Translations under genes and position numbers: made by a program
DNA from: BPIH01 sp042408925
GTDB lineage: Bacteria > Chloroflexota > Limnocylindria > Limnocylindrales > CSP1-4
NCBI GenBank assembly: GCA_042408925.1
Contig: JBHOQO010000139.1
Location: 4,844-68,843, forward strand
Length of the DNA stretch: 64,000 nucleotides
Direction: 5' to 3'
Shown: positions 49,991 through 59,400 of the stretch, one piece after another
How the letters are laid out: the number at the start of each line of letters is the position of its first letter
Position numbering within the stretch: the first letter of the stretch is position 1
The notes under the pieces: model-generated
Told to the model about the DNA's origin: nothing
Seen by the model: only the letters and a program-made list of their open reading frames with translations
The model's database searches: none

Positions 49991-51229
49991 TTGCTCGATC
50001 GCAGCGGCACCCCCGGCGGCCTCGAGCCGCCGCCGACATCGATCCCGGTCTCCACGCCGACATCACCCGATCTCGGCGCTCGTCGGCGGGCGTTTCGGAG
50101 CAAAGTCGATTCGATCCGACCGACGTACGGCTTCGACGACGTCTCGCTGGCGCCCGGGACGGACACCATCGAACCCGCCGACGTCGAGCTGGCCCAGACC
50201 TTTTGCGGTCTCCGGCTCGAGATTCCCGTCCTGGCAGCGGCGATGGATGCCGTCGTCGACGTTCGGCTGGCCGCGACCCTCGCCCGTCTCGGCGGCCTCG
50301 CCGTCCTCAATCTCGAAGGGGTCCAGACCCGCTACGACGATCCGGACGCCGTCCTGGCCCGGATCGCGGCCGCCAAGGACGACGAGGTCCAGGCGGTCCT
50401 GACCGAGGCCTACGCAGCGCCGATTCGGGAGGACCTCGTCGCTCGACGGATCGACGAGCTCCACGCTGCCGGCGCGGCGGCCGCCGTCGCCGCGACCCCG
50501 GCCGCCGCCCGCCGCTGGGGCCCCTTCTGCGCTGAGCATGGGGCCGACCTCTTCCTCGTCCAGTCCCAGGTCTCGTCGGCTCGCCACCTGGCGACCGGCT
50601 ACGAGCCGCTCTCCCTCGCCGAGTTCACCCGCTTCATGCCGATCCCCGTTGCCGTCGGGAACACGACGAACGCCGAGGCGGCCTTCGCTCTCATGGAGCA
50701 GGGGGCGGCGGCGATCTTCGTCGGGGTCGGCCCCGGAGCCGCCTGCACGACCCGCGAGGTTCTCGGGATCGGCGTTCCCCAGGTCACGGCCATCAGCGAC
50801 GTCGCTGCTGCCCGGGACGCCTACCTCGCCGAGACCGGACGGTACGTGCCCGTCGTCGCCGACGGCGGGATGCGCCGCGGCGGCGAGATCGCGAAGGCGA
50901 TCGCCGCCGGGGCCGATGCGGTCATGCTCGGTTCGCCCCTCGCGCGGGCCGAGGAGGCGCCGGGTCGAGGGATGAACTGGGGGATGGCGGCGCCCTCGCC
51001 GGTCCTGCCTCGCGGGACGCGGATCCGGGTCGGAACCGCCGGGCCGCTCGAACGGATTCTCTTCGGGCCGGCCCGGGTGACCGACGGCTCGGAGAACCTC
51101 GTCGGTGCCCTTCGCCAGTCGATGGCTGCCCTCGGCGCCCGGACGATTCGCGAGATGCAGGCGGTGGAGATCGTCTACGCCCCGGCGATCGTCAGCGAAG
51201 GCAAGAGCTGGCAGCTCCGTCGCGGCTGA
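49991..51229 (+). CDS. guaB3: GuaB3-family IMP dehydrogenase-related protein
   Basis: A 412-residue protein. The barrel has IRPTYGFDDVSLAPGTDTI, VLAAAMDAVVDVRLAATLAR, VAVGNTTNAEAAFALMEQGA and a catalytic-Cys loop (GVGPGAACTTREVLGIGVPQ). ADGGMRRGGEIAKAIAAGAD binds phosphate. It has no CBS insert, as in the GuaB3 (TIGR01304-like) branch common in actinobacteria and relatives. It oxidises IMP or GMP-related substrates; exact chemistry is debated. TTG start chosen for its GGAGG Shine-Dalgarno 8 bases upstream. Part of a guanine-nucleotide cluster with guaA. Confidence 0.88.
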   Translation: MLDRSGTPGGLEPPPTSIPVSTPTSPDLGARRRAFRSKVDSIRPTYGFDDVSLAPGTDTIEPADVELAQTFCGLRLEIPVLAAAMDAVVDVRLAATLARLGGLAVLNLEGVQTRYDDPDAVLARIAAAKDDEVQAVLTEAYAAPIREDLVARRIDELHAAGAAAAVAATPAAARRWGPFCAEHGADLFLVQSQVSSARHLATGYEPLSLAEFTRFMPIPVAVGNTTNAEAAFALMEQGAAAIFVGVGPGAACTTREVLGIGVPQVTAISDVAAARDAYLAETGRYVPVVADGGMRRGGEIAKAIAAGADAVMLGSPLARAEEAPGRGMNWGMAAPSPVLPRGTRIRVGTAGPLERILFGPARVTDGSENLVGALRQSMAALGARTIREMQAVEIVYAPAIVSEGKSWQLRRG

Positions 51230-51247
51230 GCCTCGGTCGATCCACGG

Positions 51248-51679
51248 TTGGGAGCGGGACGCGAACAGGAGTCCCGGAAGCCGAGCTCGGAGGCCGGCCT
51301 CGATCTCGTCGCCGAGGCGATGGTGGCGACCGGCCGAGCTGCCCGGCTCGTGACGAGAGGCCGGCGGACCGGCCGCCCGGTCCCCGTCGCCGTCGGCTTC
51401 GTCGAGGAGCCTGACGGATCGCTCCTCGTCGCCGCCGGCCGCCCCGACGCCGACTGGGCCCTCAACCTCCTCGCCGAACCGCGTTGTCGGGTCGCCATCG
51501 GCGAAGACTCCTTCGATGCCGAAGCCGAGCCCCTGAAGGGCGCTGACGCCGGCCGGGCGGTTCGGGAGCTCATCCTCCGCTACGGGACCCCGGCTGAACG
51601 GCTCGGGTCCGGGCCTGCCTTTCGGCTCCGGCCTCGAATCCCCCGGGCTCCGTCGCGGCCGGCGGGGCCGCTATCCTGA
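51248..51679 (+). CDS. Deazaflavin (F420)-dependent nitroreductase-like protein
   Basis: A 143-residue split-barrel flavoprotein. AARLVTRGRRTGRPVPVAVG, the LVAAGRPDADWALNLLAEPR segment and VAIGEDSFDAEAEPL match the Ddn/F420-binding family. A TTG at 51248 gives the longest protein; ATG 51320 is the alternative. It sits between guaB3 and guaA, so is probably cotranscribed with guaB3, without an obvious link in function. Confidence 0.75.
   Translation: MGAGREQESRKPSSEAGLDLVAEAMVATGRAARLVTRGRRTGRPVPVAVGFVEEPDGSLLVAAGRPDADWALNLLAEPRCRVAIGEDSFDAEAEPLKGADAGRAVRELILRYGTPAERLGSGPAFRLRPRIPRAPSRPAGPLS
51672..51677 (+). promoter_or_regulatory. -10 box of the guaA leader
   Basis: TATCCT ends 6 bases before the leader-peptide ATG at 51684. 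Confidence 0.5.
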
Positions 51680-51683
51680 TCCC

Positions 51684-51713
51684 ATGGCGAAGCCAGGAGC
51701 CTGCGACCGGTGA
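51684..51713 (+). CDS. Nine-residue leader peptide overlapping guaA
   Basis: ATG GCG AAG CCA GGA GCC TGC GAC CGG TGA encodes MAKPGACDR. The TGA overlaps the guaA GTG (GTGA). It starts 6 bases below a TATCCT box, so it would be the first thing translated on a leaderless guaA mRNA. A regulatory leader peptide or simple coupling device is possible. Confidence 0.45.
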   Translation: MAKPGACDR

Positions 51714-53506
51714 CGGACCGACCCGACGAGGAGCCGAGCGCCCCGCCCGTCGCCCACGACCCTCCCGCCGAGGGAGGAGCGAGGCCGACGACCAGGGGCC
51801 GAACCGTCCACGGCGAGCCGGCGAACGCCGGTCACCGCGTCCTCGCCCCTGACGACGCCGAGGTCGAGGTCTACCTCGAAACCGCCCTCAAGGCCCCGCC
51901 ACCGGCCCGTCCCGCCGACGATCGGCCGGGGAGTGGTCGGGCAGAGCCCGACACCGTCGTCGTCCTCGACTTCGGCAGTCAGTACGCTCAGCTCATCGCG
52001 CGCCGAGTTCGGGAGCTGAACGTCTATTCCGAGCTCCTGCCCTTCGATACCCCCTGGCCGGAGATCGAGCGGCGCCGGCCGAAGGCGATCATCCTCTCCG
52101 GTGGGCCGGCCTCGGTCTACGAGCCCGGCGCGCCGCGACCCGACCCCGCCATCTGGACCGGCCGGGTCCCGGTCCTCGGGATCTGCTACGGCCTCCAGCT
52201 CATGGCCCACGAGCTCGGCGGGGACGTCGCCCCGGCGACGAAGCGGGAGTACGGACCGGCCTCGGTCACGATCACCGCCGACGATGGCCTCTTCGCCGGG
52301 CTCGAGCGGGAGCAGCCGGTCTGGATGAGCCACGGCGATTCGATCCTCCGCCCGCCGCCCGGCTTCCACGCCACGGCCCAGACCTCGGCAACCCCCTACG
52401 CCGGCCTCGCCGACCCGGCCAGGCGTCTCTACGGCATCCAGTTCCACCCCGAGGTCGTCCACACCCCGCGCGGCCGGGACATCCTTCGGAACTTCGTCCT
52501 CGGCGTCGCCGGCGCCCGGCCGACGTGGACGCCGGCGAACTTCATCGAGCAGGCGATCGAGGACATCCGGCGCCGGGTCGACGAGCACGCCCGGGCGACG
52601 GGCTCGGAGGGGAAGGTCATCTGCGCCCTGTCGGGCGGCGTCGATTCGGCCGTCGCGGCGACCCTAGTCCACCGGGCCGTCGGCGACCGGCTGACCTGCA
52701 TCTACGTCGACCACGGCCTCATGCGCAAGAAGGAGTCGGAGCTCCTCCGCCAGACCTTCGAGCGGAACCTCGGGATGCACCTCGTCATGGTCGACGCCAA
52801 GGAGCGCTTCCTCGCCCGTCTCGCCGGCGTCGTCGATCCCGAGCAGAAGCGGAAGATCATCGGCGACGAGTTCATCCGGGTCTTCGAGGAGCAAGCGGCG
52901 AAGCTCGGCCGGATCGACTTTTTGACACAGGGAACGCTCTACCCGGACGTCATCGAGTCGACCGCTCCCGAGACGAAGGCGGCGGCGAAGATCAAGACCC
53001 ACCACAACGTCGGCGGCTTACCGCCGGACCTCCGCTTCCAGCTCATCGAACCGCTCCGCTATCTCTTCAAGGACGAGGTCCGGGCGGTGGGCCTGGAACT
53101 CGGCCTGCCCGAGGCGATGGTCATGCGGCAACCCTTCCCGGGTCCTGGACTCGCCATCCGGATCATCGGCGAGGTGACGGCGGAGCGCCTCGAGACCCTC
53201 CGCGAGGCGGACTGGATCGTCATCGACGAGATCAAGGCGGCCGGTCTCTACCGGAGCCTCTGGCAGAGCTTCGCCATCCTCACCCCTGTCCGATCGGTCG
53301 GGGTCATGGGCGATGGTCGGACGTACGCGAACGTCGTCGCCGTTCGGGCGGTCACCTCCGAGGACGGCATGACCGCCGACTGGGCGAAGCTGCCCTACGA
53401 CGTCCTGGCCCGGATCAGCTCCCGGATTGTCAACGAGGTACCCGGGGTGAACCGGGTCGTCTACGACATCAGCAGCAAGCCGCCGGCGACGATCGAGTGG
53501 GAATGA
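51710..53506 (+). CDS. guaA: GMP synthase (glutamine-hydrolysing)
   Basis: A 598-residue protein. The class I glutaminase domain starts at about residue 84 (VVVLDFGSQYAQLIARRVRE) with nucleophile Cys in GICYGLQLMAH and FHPEV. The ATP-pyrophosphatase loop is ALSGGVDSAVAATL, followed by KIKTHHNVGGLP and the dimerisation domain ending PPATIEWE. It converts XMP to GMP. An 80-residue disordered extension precedes the family start (usual length about 515). A nine-codon leader ORF overlaps the GTG start. A strong hairpin follows the stop. Confidence 0.97.
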   Translation: MTDRPDEEPSAPPVAHDPPAEGGARPTTRGRTVHGEPANAGHRVLAPDDAEVEVYLETALKAPPPARPADDRPGSGRAEPDTVVVLDFGSQYAQLIARRVRELNVYSELLPFDTPWPEIERRRPKAIILSGGPASVYEPGAPRPDPAIWTGRVPVLGICYGLQLMAHELGGDVAPATKREYGPASVTITADDGLFAGLEREQPVWMSHGDSILRPPPGFHATAQTSATPYAGLADPARRLYGIQFHPEVVHTPRGRDILRNFVLGVAGARPTWTPANFIEQAIEDIRRRVDEHARATGSEGKVICALSGGVDSAVAATLVHRAVGDRLTCIYVDHGLMRKKESELLRQTFERNLGMHLVMVDAKERFLARLAGVVDPEQKRKIIGDEFIRVFEEQAAKLGRIDFLTQGTLYPDVIESTAPETKAAAKIKTHHNVGGLPPDLRFQLIEPLRYLFKDEVRAVGLELGLPEAMVMRQPFPGPGLAIRIIGEVTAERLETLREADWIVIDEIKAAGLYRSLWQSFAILTPVRSVGVMGDGRTYANVVAVRAVTSEDGMTADWAKLPYDVLARISSRIVNEVPGVNRVVYDISSKPPATIEWE

Positions 53507-53523
53507 GCGAGCCGAGCTGAGTA

Positions 53524-53553
53524 GCAGCCGCCGCTGCCTGCCGCGGCGGCTGC
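53524..53553 (+). terminator. GC hairpin after guaA
   Basis: A perfect 11-bp stem (GCAGCCGCCGC with GCGGCGGCTGC) and 8-base loop, 17 bases beyond the guaA stop. There is no T-tract, so it is a structured terminator candidate. Confidence 0.6.
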
Positions 53554-53671
53554 CTACCTCGTCGGCTGCCTACCGCGGCGGCCCGGCACCGCCTGTCGGT
53601 CGGTCCCCGTGCGCCGCCGGGGGCGATGGCGGCCGGGACGATCGGGCCATGACGCGCCGGCCGCGGGGCAG

Positions 53672-53677
53672 TATCGT
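53672..53677 (+). promoter_or_regulatory. -10 box of the zinc-ribbon gene at 53685
   Basis: TATCGT ends 7 bases before the ATG, with no Shine-Dalgarno. Confidence 0.45.
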
Positions 53678-53684
53678 TCGCACC

Positions 53685-54137
53685 ATGAGCGTGGAGGCCT
53701 CGGGCTCGCAGACGAACAGCGCGAGGTGCACCTGGTGCTCTGCGCCGGTCACGCCCGGCACAGAGCGCTGTCCAGCTTGCGGGGCCACCCTCCAGGCAGC
53801 CGAGGAGCCACAGCTGCCCGGGGTGACCGCCGTCGACCCCCAGGCGGTCCTCTGGAGCGTCCGCTCGATGGAGCGACGCCGACGAAGCAAGCTCCTGACG
53901 TGGCTGAGCGGCGACGCCGAACCTGAGGCCACGACGCCGGCGGCTCCGGGAGCCCTCGATCCGCCACCGCCGGATGTCCAGCGTGAGATGCTCCGGTTGG
54001 CGATGGCGGCGGAGCTCTCGGATCTCTCGGCGGAGGTCGGGGCCATCGCGGCCGACGAGCTCATCGAGGGAGGGCGGCTCCCCGACGACCCGGGCGCTCG
54101 CCCGAGCTCCTCCCGAGGCGAGCCGGGCGCTCCGTAG
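53685..54137 (+). CDS. Zinc-ribbon protein of unknown function
   Basis: A 150-residue protein. A single zinc ribbon at about residues 14-35 (CTWCSAPVTPGTERCPACG) precedes a Pro-rich and helical remainder (QREMLRLAMAAELSDLSAEV). Cytosolic by prediction. No known function. It is one of three zinc-ribbon genes between here and 62.6 kb. ATG 53685 is chosen on promoter spacing; ATG 53649 would extend it by 12 residues. Confidence 0.65.
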   Translation: MSVEASGSQTNSARCTWCSAPVTPGTERCPACGATLQAAEEPQLPGVTAVDPQAVLWSVRSMERRRRSKLLTWLSGDAEPEATTPAAPGALDPPPPDVQREMLRLAMAAELSDLSAEVGAIAADELIEGGRLPDDPGARPSSSRGEPGAP

Positions 54138-54312
54138 GACGCGACCCGAGGGGAGTTCCGCGGGCGGCGAGGACCCGCTCGGAGGGGGCGGCATCGTCGA
54201 GCGACCCGAGCGGGGCTGGAGCACACGACGGCCGCGCAGAAGACGGCCGCGCAGAACCGGTGCCAGCGGCACGCGGCAGCCGGGCGAGACCGGGGCTGGC
54301 GGCCGCGGCGGC

Positions 54313-54318
54313 TAGACT
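54313..54318 (+). promoter_or_regulatory. -10 box of the MFS transporter gene
   Basis: TAGACT ends 6 bases before the GTG start, with no Shine-Dalgarno. Confidence 0.55.
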
Positions 54319-54324
54319 GGGGGC

Positions 54325-55851
54325 GTGGTTGCCGACGACCGACCCGCTACGGACCGCGAGCCGGGCATCACCCGGGATCAGCTCCTCGTCAGCCTCGGCG
54401 TCATGGCGGGGATCGCCGTCGCGGCCCTCGACTCGACCGTCGTCGGCACGGCGATGCCGACCATCATCGGGCAGCTCGGGGGGATCGAGCACTACGGCTG
54501 GGTCTTCGCCGCCTACCTCCTCACTGCGACGACGACCGTCCCGATCTTCTCGACCCTGGCCGACCAGCATGGCCGCAAGCCGATCTTCCTCGTCGGCCTG
54601 GCGCTTTTCGTCGGTGGCTCCGCGCTCTGCGGCCTCAGTGGTTCGATGCCCGAACTCATCGCCTTCCGGGCCATCCAGGGTCTCGGAGCCGGGGCCGTGC
54701 AGCCGATCGCTTTCACGATCGTCGGCGACATCTTCGAGCCCCGCCAGAGGGCGCGGATGCAGGGTCTCTTCAGCAGCGTCTGGGGCGTGGCCGCCGTCGT
54801 GGGCCCGCTCCTTGGTGGGATCATCACTGGGACGGTCGGTTGGCGATGGGCCTTCTACCTCAACGTCCCGGTCGGCTTCCTGGCCGCGATGCTCATCACG
54901 ACCTTCCTTCGCGAGGGCGGTGAGCGTCGCCGGCACCGGCTCGACCTCGTCGGCGCGACCACCCTGACCGCCGGCGTGGCCCTTCTCCTTCTCTTCGCTT
55001 CGGAGGTCAGCGAGTCCCGGTCGGTGACGCCGACGGTCGCCCTGACGATCTTGGTGTCGATCGTGCTCCTGGCGGCCTTCGTTCGGAACGAGGGGCGAGC
55101 GTCCGAACCCCTCATCTCACCTGCCCTCCTCCAGCGTCCGATCGTTGCGGCTGGCCTGGTCGTCGGGTCGCTGGCCGGCATCGTGATGTTCGGCGTGACG
55201 GCCTACGTGCCGCCCCTCGTGCAGGGTGTCATGGGCGGCACGCCCCTCGAGGCCGGTCTCGCCGTTGGAGCGATGAGCCTCGGCTGGCCGATCGGCTCCA
55301 TCGTGGCCGGCCGGGCGATCCTCCGCGTCGGCATTCGGCCGGTCGTCCTCGCCGGGACGTTCTTCCTCGTCCTCGGTAGCGGGTCCTTGATCGGGGCAGG
55401 AGCGGTGGCGTCCGTCTTGGTGGCGGCCGGTGCGGCCGCCGTGGTCGGCCTGGGAATGGGCCTCACGACGACCCCCCTGCTCGTCGGTGTCCAGACCACG
55501 GTGGCGTGGAACGAGCGGGGACGGGCAACCGGGCTCCTCCAGTTCAGCCGGACGATCGGTGGCGCGGTCGGAACTGGCTTGCTCGGGGCCCTCCTGGCCG
55601 CGGCCGTCGGTCCGACGGCGAGCGCCATCCTCGATCCGATCGCCAGGCTCCAGATCCCGGCCGTCGATCTCGAGGCCGTTCGGGTCGCCCTCGCGGCTGG
55701 GCTGACCTCCATCCACGCGGCGCTCGCTGCGGCTGCCATCGGCGCGTGGCTGCTTGCCATTCGCCTCGTGCCCGCCGACCGCATCGGCCAGCGGGACCTG
55801 GCCCCGGTCGCGCCTCGCGAGCCCGGCCAGGGCCCGGCACTGGAGCCCTGA
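54325..55851 (+). CDS. MFS multidrug transporter, DHA2 (14-TM) type
   Basis: A 508-residue protein with about 14 transmembrane helices. Motif D1-like ALDSTVVGTAMPTI in TM1, motif A ADQHGRKPIFLVG, motif B RAIQGLGAGAVQP and motif C GPLLGGIITGTVGWRWAF are all present, characteristic of DHA2 drug:H+ antiporters (EmrB/QacA type). Substrate unknown. GTG start with a leaderless-type promoter. Confidence 0.92.
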   Translation: MVADDRPATDREPGITRDQLLVSLGVMAGIAVAALDSTVVGTAMPTIIGQLGGIEHYGWVFAAYLLTATTTVPIFSTLADQHGRKPIFLVGLALFVGGSALCGLSGSMPELIAFRAIQGLGAGAVQPIAFTIVGDIFEPRQRARMQGLFSSVWGVAAVVGPLLGGIITGTVGWRWAFYLNVPVGFLAAMLITTFLREGGERRRHRLDLVGATTLTAGVALLLLFASEVSESRSVTPTVALTILVSIVLLAAFVRNEGRASEPLISPALLQRPIVAAGLVVGSLAGIVMFGVTAYVPPLVQGVMGGTPLEAGLAVGAMSLGWPIGSIVAGRAILRVGIRPVVLAGTFFLVLGSGSLIGAGAVASVLVAAGAAAVVGLGMGLTTTPLLVGVQTTVAWNERGRATGLLQFSRTIGGAVGTGLLGALLAAAVGPTASAILDPIARLQIPAVDLEAVRVALAAGLTSIHAALAAAAIGAWLLAIRLVPADRIGQRDLAPVAPREPGQGPALEP

Positions 55852-55875
55852 TCGGAGCTCGGTCGACCTCGATCG

Positions 55876-56334
55876 ATGGCCCAGCGCCTGCCGCCGCCCG
55901 GGCCCTCGCACCTGAAGCCGCTCGCTCTGTCCGTCGCCGGCCGGAGCCTCGAGGTTGGGATGACTCGACCGAGCGCGTCCGACGACGGCTGGTGGCTCGC
56001 CGTCCTCTGGGTCGCCGATGCCGACGGTGTCGTCAGCTTCCGTGATCTCGCCTCGCCGGCCGGGCCGCCGCCGGAGCCGCCGGCCGCCCGTCTCGGGCCG
56101 ATCCTGGCCGGTGGGCTGTCCGGTCTCATCCGCGAGGAAGGCGGTCGATTGGCCATTCGTCTCGCACCGGTCGTGCCGCCCGACGATCCAACCCGTCCTT
56201 GGCGCTCGCCGGCCGCGGTCCGCCTCGCCATCGGCTTCGAGCCGCTCCGGGCGGCGACGATGGCGCCGAACGAGCTCGCCCTCGCCGTCCTCGACGCCTT
56301 TCGGCGGGCGGTTGCCCGGCTTTCCGAGCGCTGA
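55876..56334 (+). CDS. Hypothetical protein
   Basis: A 152-residue protein. A compact alpha/beta-looking sequence (LALSVAGRSLEVGMTRPSA, WWLAVLWVADADGVVSFRDL, RLAIGFEPLRAATMAPNELA) with no signal peptide and no family recognised. It lies 24 bases after the MFS stop in the same direction, so may be cotranscribed. Codon bias is typical for the window, supporting a real gene. Confidence 0.55.
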   Translation: MAQRLPPPGPSHLKPLALSVAGRSLEVGMTRPSASDDGWWLAVLWVADADGVVSFRDLASPAGPPPEPPAARLGPILAGGLSGLIREEGGRLAIRLAPVVPPDDPTRPWRSPAAVRLAIGFEPLRAATMAPNELALAVLDAFRRAVARLSER

Positions 56335-56392
56335 GGCGGTGGGCCGCTCCCACGCCGACCGCTCCACCGGGTGGCACCCCTGGCCCGGCGGG

Positions 56393-56398
56393 TAGACT
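56393..56398 (+). promoter_or_regulatory. -10 box of the UPF0182 gene
   Basis: TAGACT ends 9 bases before the ATG, with no Shine-Dalgarno. Confidence 0.5.
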
Positions 56399-56407
56399 GG
56401 CCCGACG

Positions 56408-59400
56408 ATGCGCGATCTCTTCGACGAGTTCCTCGAGGAACTCCGCCGGGAAGCCGAGCGCCGCCGCCGGGAAGCCGGGCGCCGCCGGGAAGCCGAGCGC
56501 CGCCGGGAAGCCACGGAAGGTGGCGGTTCGGCTGCCGAGGCCCACCCGTCCGACGATCTCGACGAGGCTCCGGCTCCGACCGAGGAGGCCGAGGGGACGA
56601 CCCGCAACCGGGGAGAGACCCGGGGACAGGAGGGCAGCGAGGGGCGGGAGGAGACGCCTGGGGATCGGGAAGAGCCCCTCGTCATCCGGGTCGGGGGTGG
56701 GTCCGGCCGGGGTCGCCCACCGCGACGCCGATCTCCCGGCGGCCCGAACGACGGCGCCCCGACCGGCGGCGAGATCCTCCGAGGCTTCCTTCGCCGCCTC
56801 GGGTTCGTGGCCGTCTTCGGCGGTGCCCTTCTCGTCGTCGCCCTCTTCGCCTTCGGCCTCGACCTGTGGACCGACGCCATCTGGTTCGAGAGCGTCGGCT
56901 ACGCGGCGGTCTTCTGGACCCGGCTCTCGGCCCAGGGGACCCTGTTCCTCGCCGTCCTCGTCACCGCCACACTCGTCATCCTCGGCAACCTCTGGCTGGC
57001 CGGGCGGCTCACGCCGCCGCCGGGCGTGGGCCGAAGCGCCGTCGCGGCCTTCCTCGAACGTCTCACCGAGGTCGCCCGGGCCGCTGAACGTGACCCCTTC
57101 TCGGGCGGCGGTTGGTACCGGGGCCGCCCCGTCGGCCCGCGCCCCGTCGATGCGGGCTTCGAGCCCCCGAACCTCGTCCCCGTCGCCATCGTCACCCTCG
57201 CCGCCGTCGGCCTCCTCCTCGCCTTCGGCCTGGCGGGCTCGGCCGGTGCTCGCTGGGAGCTCGTCCTCCTCTGGCTGAACCGGGTGCCCTTCTCGCCGGC
57301 CGGCGAGGGTGCCGTCGTCGACCCCATCTTCGGGCGCGACATCGGATTCTTTCTCTTCGACCTTCCCTTCTTCCGGCTCGTCCAGTCGATCGCGAACGGG
57401 ATCGTCCTGGGCTCCGTCGTCGTCGCCCTCGGCCGCTACCTCGCGGCGAGCCTCCAGGGGGCCGTCCCGTTCACGACCCCGATGCGGGTCCACCTCGGCG
57501 TCCTCGGCGCTCTCTACCTCCTGTCCGTCGCCGTCGGCTACCAGCTCGACAAGTACGAGCTCGTCTACAGCACCCAGGGGGTCGCCACGGGCGTCTCCTA
57601 CACCGACGAAGCGGCCCGCTTCGTCGCCCTCGACACGCTGACGGTCATCGCCGCCCTCGCCGCGGCGTTCCTCGTCGGGGGTGCCTTCACCCGTTTCATC
57701 TGGCCCCTCGGCGGCGCCCTCGTCGTCTGGTTCGGGGCGTCCATCGTCCTCGGGACGATCTACCCCGAAGTCGTCCAGCGCTTCATCGTCGTCCCGAACG
57801 AGCTCGCTCGGGAGGAGCGGTACATCGCCAACAACATCGCCATGACCCGCCTCGCCTACGGCCTCGATACGTGGGAGCAGCGGCGCTACCAGGGGGAGGG
57901 TTCCCTCGACGAGGCGAAGGTCGCCGCCGAACAGGCAACCTTCCGGAACGCCCGCCTCTGGGACTACCGGCCCTTGCGGATCACCCTCGACCAGCTCCAG
58001 ACGATTCGCCGCTACTACGAGTTCGTCGACGTCGACACCGACCGCTACCGCATCGATGGGGAGCTCCGACAGGTCATGCTCTCGGCCCGCGAGCTGGCGA
58101 AGGAGCGGAACCCGCAAGCGACGAGCTGGGTGAACCTGAAGATCACCTACACCCACGGGGTCGGCGTCGCGATGGTACCGGTGAACGAGGTGACCCCCGA
58201 GGGGCAGCCTCGCCTCCTCATTCGGGACATGCCGCCGGTCTCGAGCTCGGGGGCCCCGCGCCTCGACGAATTCCGGATCTACTTCGGGGAGCGGCCGAGC
58301 GACTACGTCATCGTCGGCGCCGTCCAGTCGGAGTTCGACTACCCGGCCGGAACAGAGGACGGGAGCGCCGACCTTGGGACCCGAACCCGCTGGCGGGGGA
58401 CGACGGGGATCCGGCTCGACACGACCTTCGCTCGCCTCCTCTTCGCCCTCCGGTTCCGCGACCTCAACCTCCTCATCAGCGACCAGATCACCGCCGAGAG
58501 CCAGCTCCTCTTCCACCGCTCCCTCGGCGACCGGCTGCCCCGAATCGCGCCCTTCCTCCGCTACGACAAGGACCCGTACGTCGTCGTCCACGACGGGCGG
58601 CTCGTCTGGATCCAGGACGCCTTCACGGTGAGCTCCCGTTTCCCCCACGCCGAGCCCTTCGATCCGACGACCCTCGGTCCAGAGACGGGGCTCGGATCGG
58701 CAAGCTTCAACTACATTCGAAACAGCGTGAAGGTCGTCGTCGATGCCTACGACGGAACGACGACCTTCTACGTCGCCGATCCGAACGATCCGCTCATCCG
58801 GGCCTACGAACGCATCTTCCCGACCCTCTTCCGACCGATCGCCGAGATGCCGGCTGACCTCCGGGCCCACGTTCGCTACCCCGAGGAGCTCTTCAACGTC
58901 CAGACCCGGGTCTTCGCCCTGTACCACGTCACGAGCCCGGCCGCCTTCTACAACCGCGAGGACCTCTGGACCGTTCCGGCCGAGGCGCCGAGCCCGGGCC
59001 AGCAGAACCTGCCGATGGAGGCGTACTACGTCGTCATGCGGATGCCCGGCGAACCGGAGCCGGAGTTTCTCCTCCTCCAGCCGATGGTGCCGGTGAACCG
59101 ACCGAACATGATCGCCTGGGTCGCAGCTCGGAACGACGGCGAGGCGTACGGCCAGGTCCGCTACTACCAGTTCCCCGAAGAAACGACGGTCTTCGGGCCG
59201 ACCCAGATCGCGGCCCGGATCGACCAGGACCCGGTCATCAGTGCCCAGATCACGCTCTGGAGCCAGGCCGGCAGCGAGGTCATCCGGGGCAATCTCATCG
59301 TCGTTCCGGTCCAGGACGCCATCATCTACCTCCAGCCGATCTACCTCCAGTCCACGGGGAGCGCCTTCCCGGAGTTCCGGAAGATCGTCGTCGCCTCGCC

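Noticed and set aside
53507..53684. Riboswitch or small RNA downstream of guaA
   Set aside because: The structure is a single strong hairpin at terminator distance; no conserved riboswitch motif is seen.
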